DNA from: Planctomycetota bacterium
Lineage (GTDB): Bacteria > Planctomycetota > SZUA-567 > H5-PLA8
Assembly: GCA_026184295.1 (NCBI GenBank)
Contig: JAHCJK010000015.1
Coordinates: forward strand, 1-57,076
DNA length: 57,076 nucleotides
Direction of reading: 5' to 3'
The notes under the pieces were generated by a model. The model was not told the DNA's origin. It saw only the letters and a list, made by a program, of their open reading frames with translations, and searched no databases. Below are positions 55,560 through 57,076 of the stretch, one piece after another (within the stretch, counting starts at the first letter, position 1; each line of letters opens with the position of its first letter). A program made the position numbers and the translations under genes.

Positions 55560-57076
55560 TTACGCGGGGGTCTTCTCTTCCTTGCCGCCCTTCACCTTGG
55601 CGGGCAGCGCGCCGGCGCCCTGCTGCTTGGCGTACTTCAGGGCCGCGCCGATGAACTCGCGGAAGAGCGGGTGCGGCTGGATCGGCTGGGACTTGAACTC
55701 GGGGTGGAACTGCACCGCCACGAACCACGGATGGTCGGCGACCTCGACGATCTCCACCAGCTTGCCGTCGGGCGAAAGCCCCGAGAACGTCATCCCGCGG
55801 TGCTCGTACTGTTCGCGGAACTGGTTGTTGAACTCGTAGCGGTGGCGGTGGCGTTCCATCACCTGGGCCTGCCCGTAGGCCGCCTGAGCCTTGCTGCCGT
55901 CCTTCAGCACGCAGGGGAAGGCGCCCAGGCGCATCGTCGCGCCCTTGTCCTTCACCTCGCGCTGGCCGGGCATCAGGTCGATCACGCACTGCTTCGACTG
56001 CGGGTTGAACTCGCCGCTCGTCGCGTCCGCCAGCCCGCAGCAGTGCCGCCCGAACTCGATGACGGCGATCTGCATGCCCAGGCAGAGCCCCAGGTAGGGG
56101 ACCTTCTTTTCGCGCGCGAACTGCACCGCGTTGATCTTGCCTTCGGTCCCGCGCTGCCCGAAGCCGCCCGGCACCAGGATGCCGTGCACGCCCTCGAGCT
56201 TTTTCATGTTCTCCGGCTTTTCCAGATCCTCGCTCTCGATCTTGAGCAGTTCGATCTTGGCGTGGTGGTGGATGCCGGCGTGATTGAGCGCCTCGTAGAT
56301 GGACTTGTACGCGTCCTGCAGCGCGATGTACTTGCCCGCCACCGCGATGCGAATCTGGTGCTCGGGGTGCTTGATCGACTCGACGACGTCGATCCAGTCG
56401 CTGATGCGCGGGCGCCCGACCGGCAGGCTCAGGCGTTCGGCGATAAAGCGGTCCAGCCCCTGGCGGATCAGGTGCAGCGGCACTTCGTAGATGCTGTGAT
56501 CGACGTCCTTCTCCTCGATCACGGCCTCCTCGTCCACGTTGCAGAAGAGCGCGATCTTCTTCTTGGCGTCCTGGCTGATGTGCCGTTCGGTGCGCACGAT
56601 CAGGACGTCGGGCTGGATGCCGATGCGGCGCAGTTCGCCCACCGACTGCTGCGTCGGCTTGGTCTTGGCCTCGCCTGCGGCCTTCAGGAACGGGATGAAG
56701 GAGAGGTGCACGTACATGCAGTTGCGCGAATGGACGTCGTGGCGCATCTGGCGGATCGCTTCGAGAAACGGCAGGCTCTCGATGTCGCCGACCGTTCCGC
56801 CGATCTCGGTGATCACCACGTCCACGCCGGGCGTCGCGAGCTTCTTGATGCAGTTCTTGATCTCGTCGGTGATGTGCGGGACCACCTGCACCGTCTTGCC
56901 CAGAAAGTCGCCGTGGCGTTCGCGCTGGATCACCGTGCTGTAGATGCGCCCGGTGGTGAAGTTGCTGTCCTTGCTGACGGGTTCGCCGGTAAAGCGTTCG
57001 TAGTGGCCCAGGTCCAGGTCGGTCTCGGCGCCGTCTTCGGTGACGTACACCTCGCCGTGCTCGTACGGGTTCATCG
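55560..57076 (-). CDS. pyrG: CTP synthase, N-terminus cut by window edge
   Basis: The C-terminal 505 or so residues of CTP synthase, which aminates UTP with glutamine. About 55 residues including the P-loop start lie beyond the window; the first visible block is [20 protein letters not shown]. The synthase domain shows [16 protein letters not shown]. The glutaminase domain has PGGFGQRG, the nucleophile Cys in YLGLCLGMQ and the final [11 protein letters not shown] with the His-Glu pair. The C-terminal 15 residues are a lysine-rich tail. No internal start should be used. Confidence 0.97.
   Translation of the reverse strand, partial: MNPYEHGEVYVTEDGAETDLDLGHYERFTGEPVSKDSNFTTGRIYSTVIQRERHGDFLGKTVQVVPHITDEIKNCIKKLATPGVDVVITEIGGTVGDIESLPFLEAIRQMRHDVHSRNCMYVHLSFIPFLKAAGEAKTKPTQQSVGELRRIGIQPDVLIVRTERHISQDAKKKIALFCNVDEEAVIEEKDVDHSIYEVPLHLIRQGLDRFIAERLSLPVGRPRISDWIDVVESIKHPEHQIRIAVAGKYIALQDAYKSIYEALNHAGIHHHAKIELLKIESEDLEKPENMKKLEGVHGILVPGGFGQRGTEGKINAVQFAREKKVPYLGLCLGMQIAVIEFGRHCCGLADATSGEFNPQSKQCVIDLMPGQREVKDKGATMRLGAFPCVLKDGSKAQAAYGQAQVMERHRHRYEFNNQFREQYEHRGMTFSGLSPDGKLVEIVEVADHPWFVAVQFHPEFKSQPIQPHPLFREFIGAALKYAKQQGAGALPAKVKGGKEEKTPA

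Overview
The window is about 57 kb of GC-rich bacterial chromosome. It carries 43 protein-coding genes, two of them cut by the window edges, and no rRNA, tRNA or CRISPR array that I can see. The organism looks like a Gram-negative, carbohydrate-degrading bacterium. Several families present here are often abundant in the Planctomycetes/Verrucomicrobia/Lentisphaerae group and similar MAG lineages: Gfo/Idh/MocA oxidoreductases, xylose-isomerase-like epimerases, DUF6807, GntR-LacI hybrid regulators, gluzincins of the DUF1570 type and beta-helix proteins. That placement is inference from gene content; no rRNA is available to confirm it.

Layout. 1-5.8 kb: carboxypeptidase Taq (cut), a polysaccharide deacetylase, a secreted glycosidase-like barrel, a secreted SGNH esterase and a pair of small paralogous exported proteins. 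6-12 kb: a membrane protein, a CDF cation exporter, an oxidoreductase, citrate synthase, a LysE exporter and RsmA. 12-14.4 kb: ispF, ispD and a YacL-like PIN-TRAM protein. 14.5-23.7 kb: a sugar epimerase, a gluzincin metalloprotease, DUF309, a lactonase with two tandem uronate-dehydrogenase-like SDRs, and a beta-helix protein. 24-27.3 kb: gyrB and a histidine-rich membrane protein. 27.5-33.3 kb: one 1,933-residue anchored multidomain PDZ protein. 33.3-40.8 kb: a sugar kinase (GHMP), a UroD-like enzyme, oligoendopeptidase F, PfpI, NAD-type isocitrate dehydrogenase, a thioredoxin-like protein and an MDR dehydrogenase. 40.8-49.6 kb: a minus-strand carbohydrate catabolic block with DUF6807, epimerase, Gfo/Idh, split transketolase, an epimerase-aldolase fusion and a DeoR regulator. 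49.8-57 kb: a four-PAS hybrid kinase, an alpha/beta hydrolase, an AlkA-like glycosylase, a GntR-LacI regulator and pyrG (cut).

The most unusual feature is in the catabolic block. A low-GC gene for a four-helix-bundle protein (23S rRNA intervening-sequence/S23 family) sits exactly between the two subunit genes of a split transketolase. It is framed by inverted arrays of a short GTTGGCTTGTTGCC-type repeat. A second copy of the same arrays, almost identical at one edge but without the gene, lies 2.2 kb away between two other operon genes. A different repeat (CCTGAATCCTAAA type) occupies two further intergenic gaps, one of them in the same operon. This looks like a small repeat-bounded element, filled and empty, that inserts in intergenic gaps. 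No transposase, integrase or reverse transcriptase accompanies it in the window.
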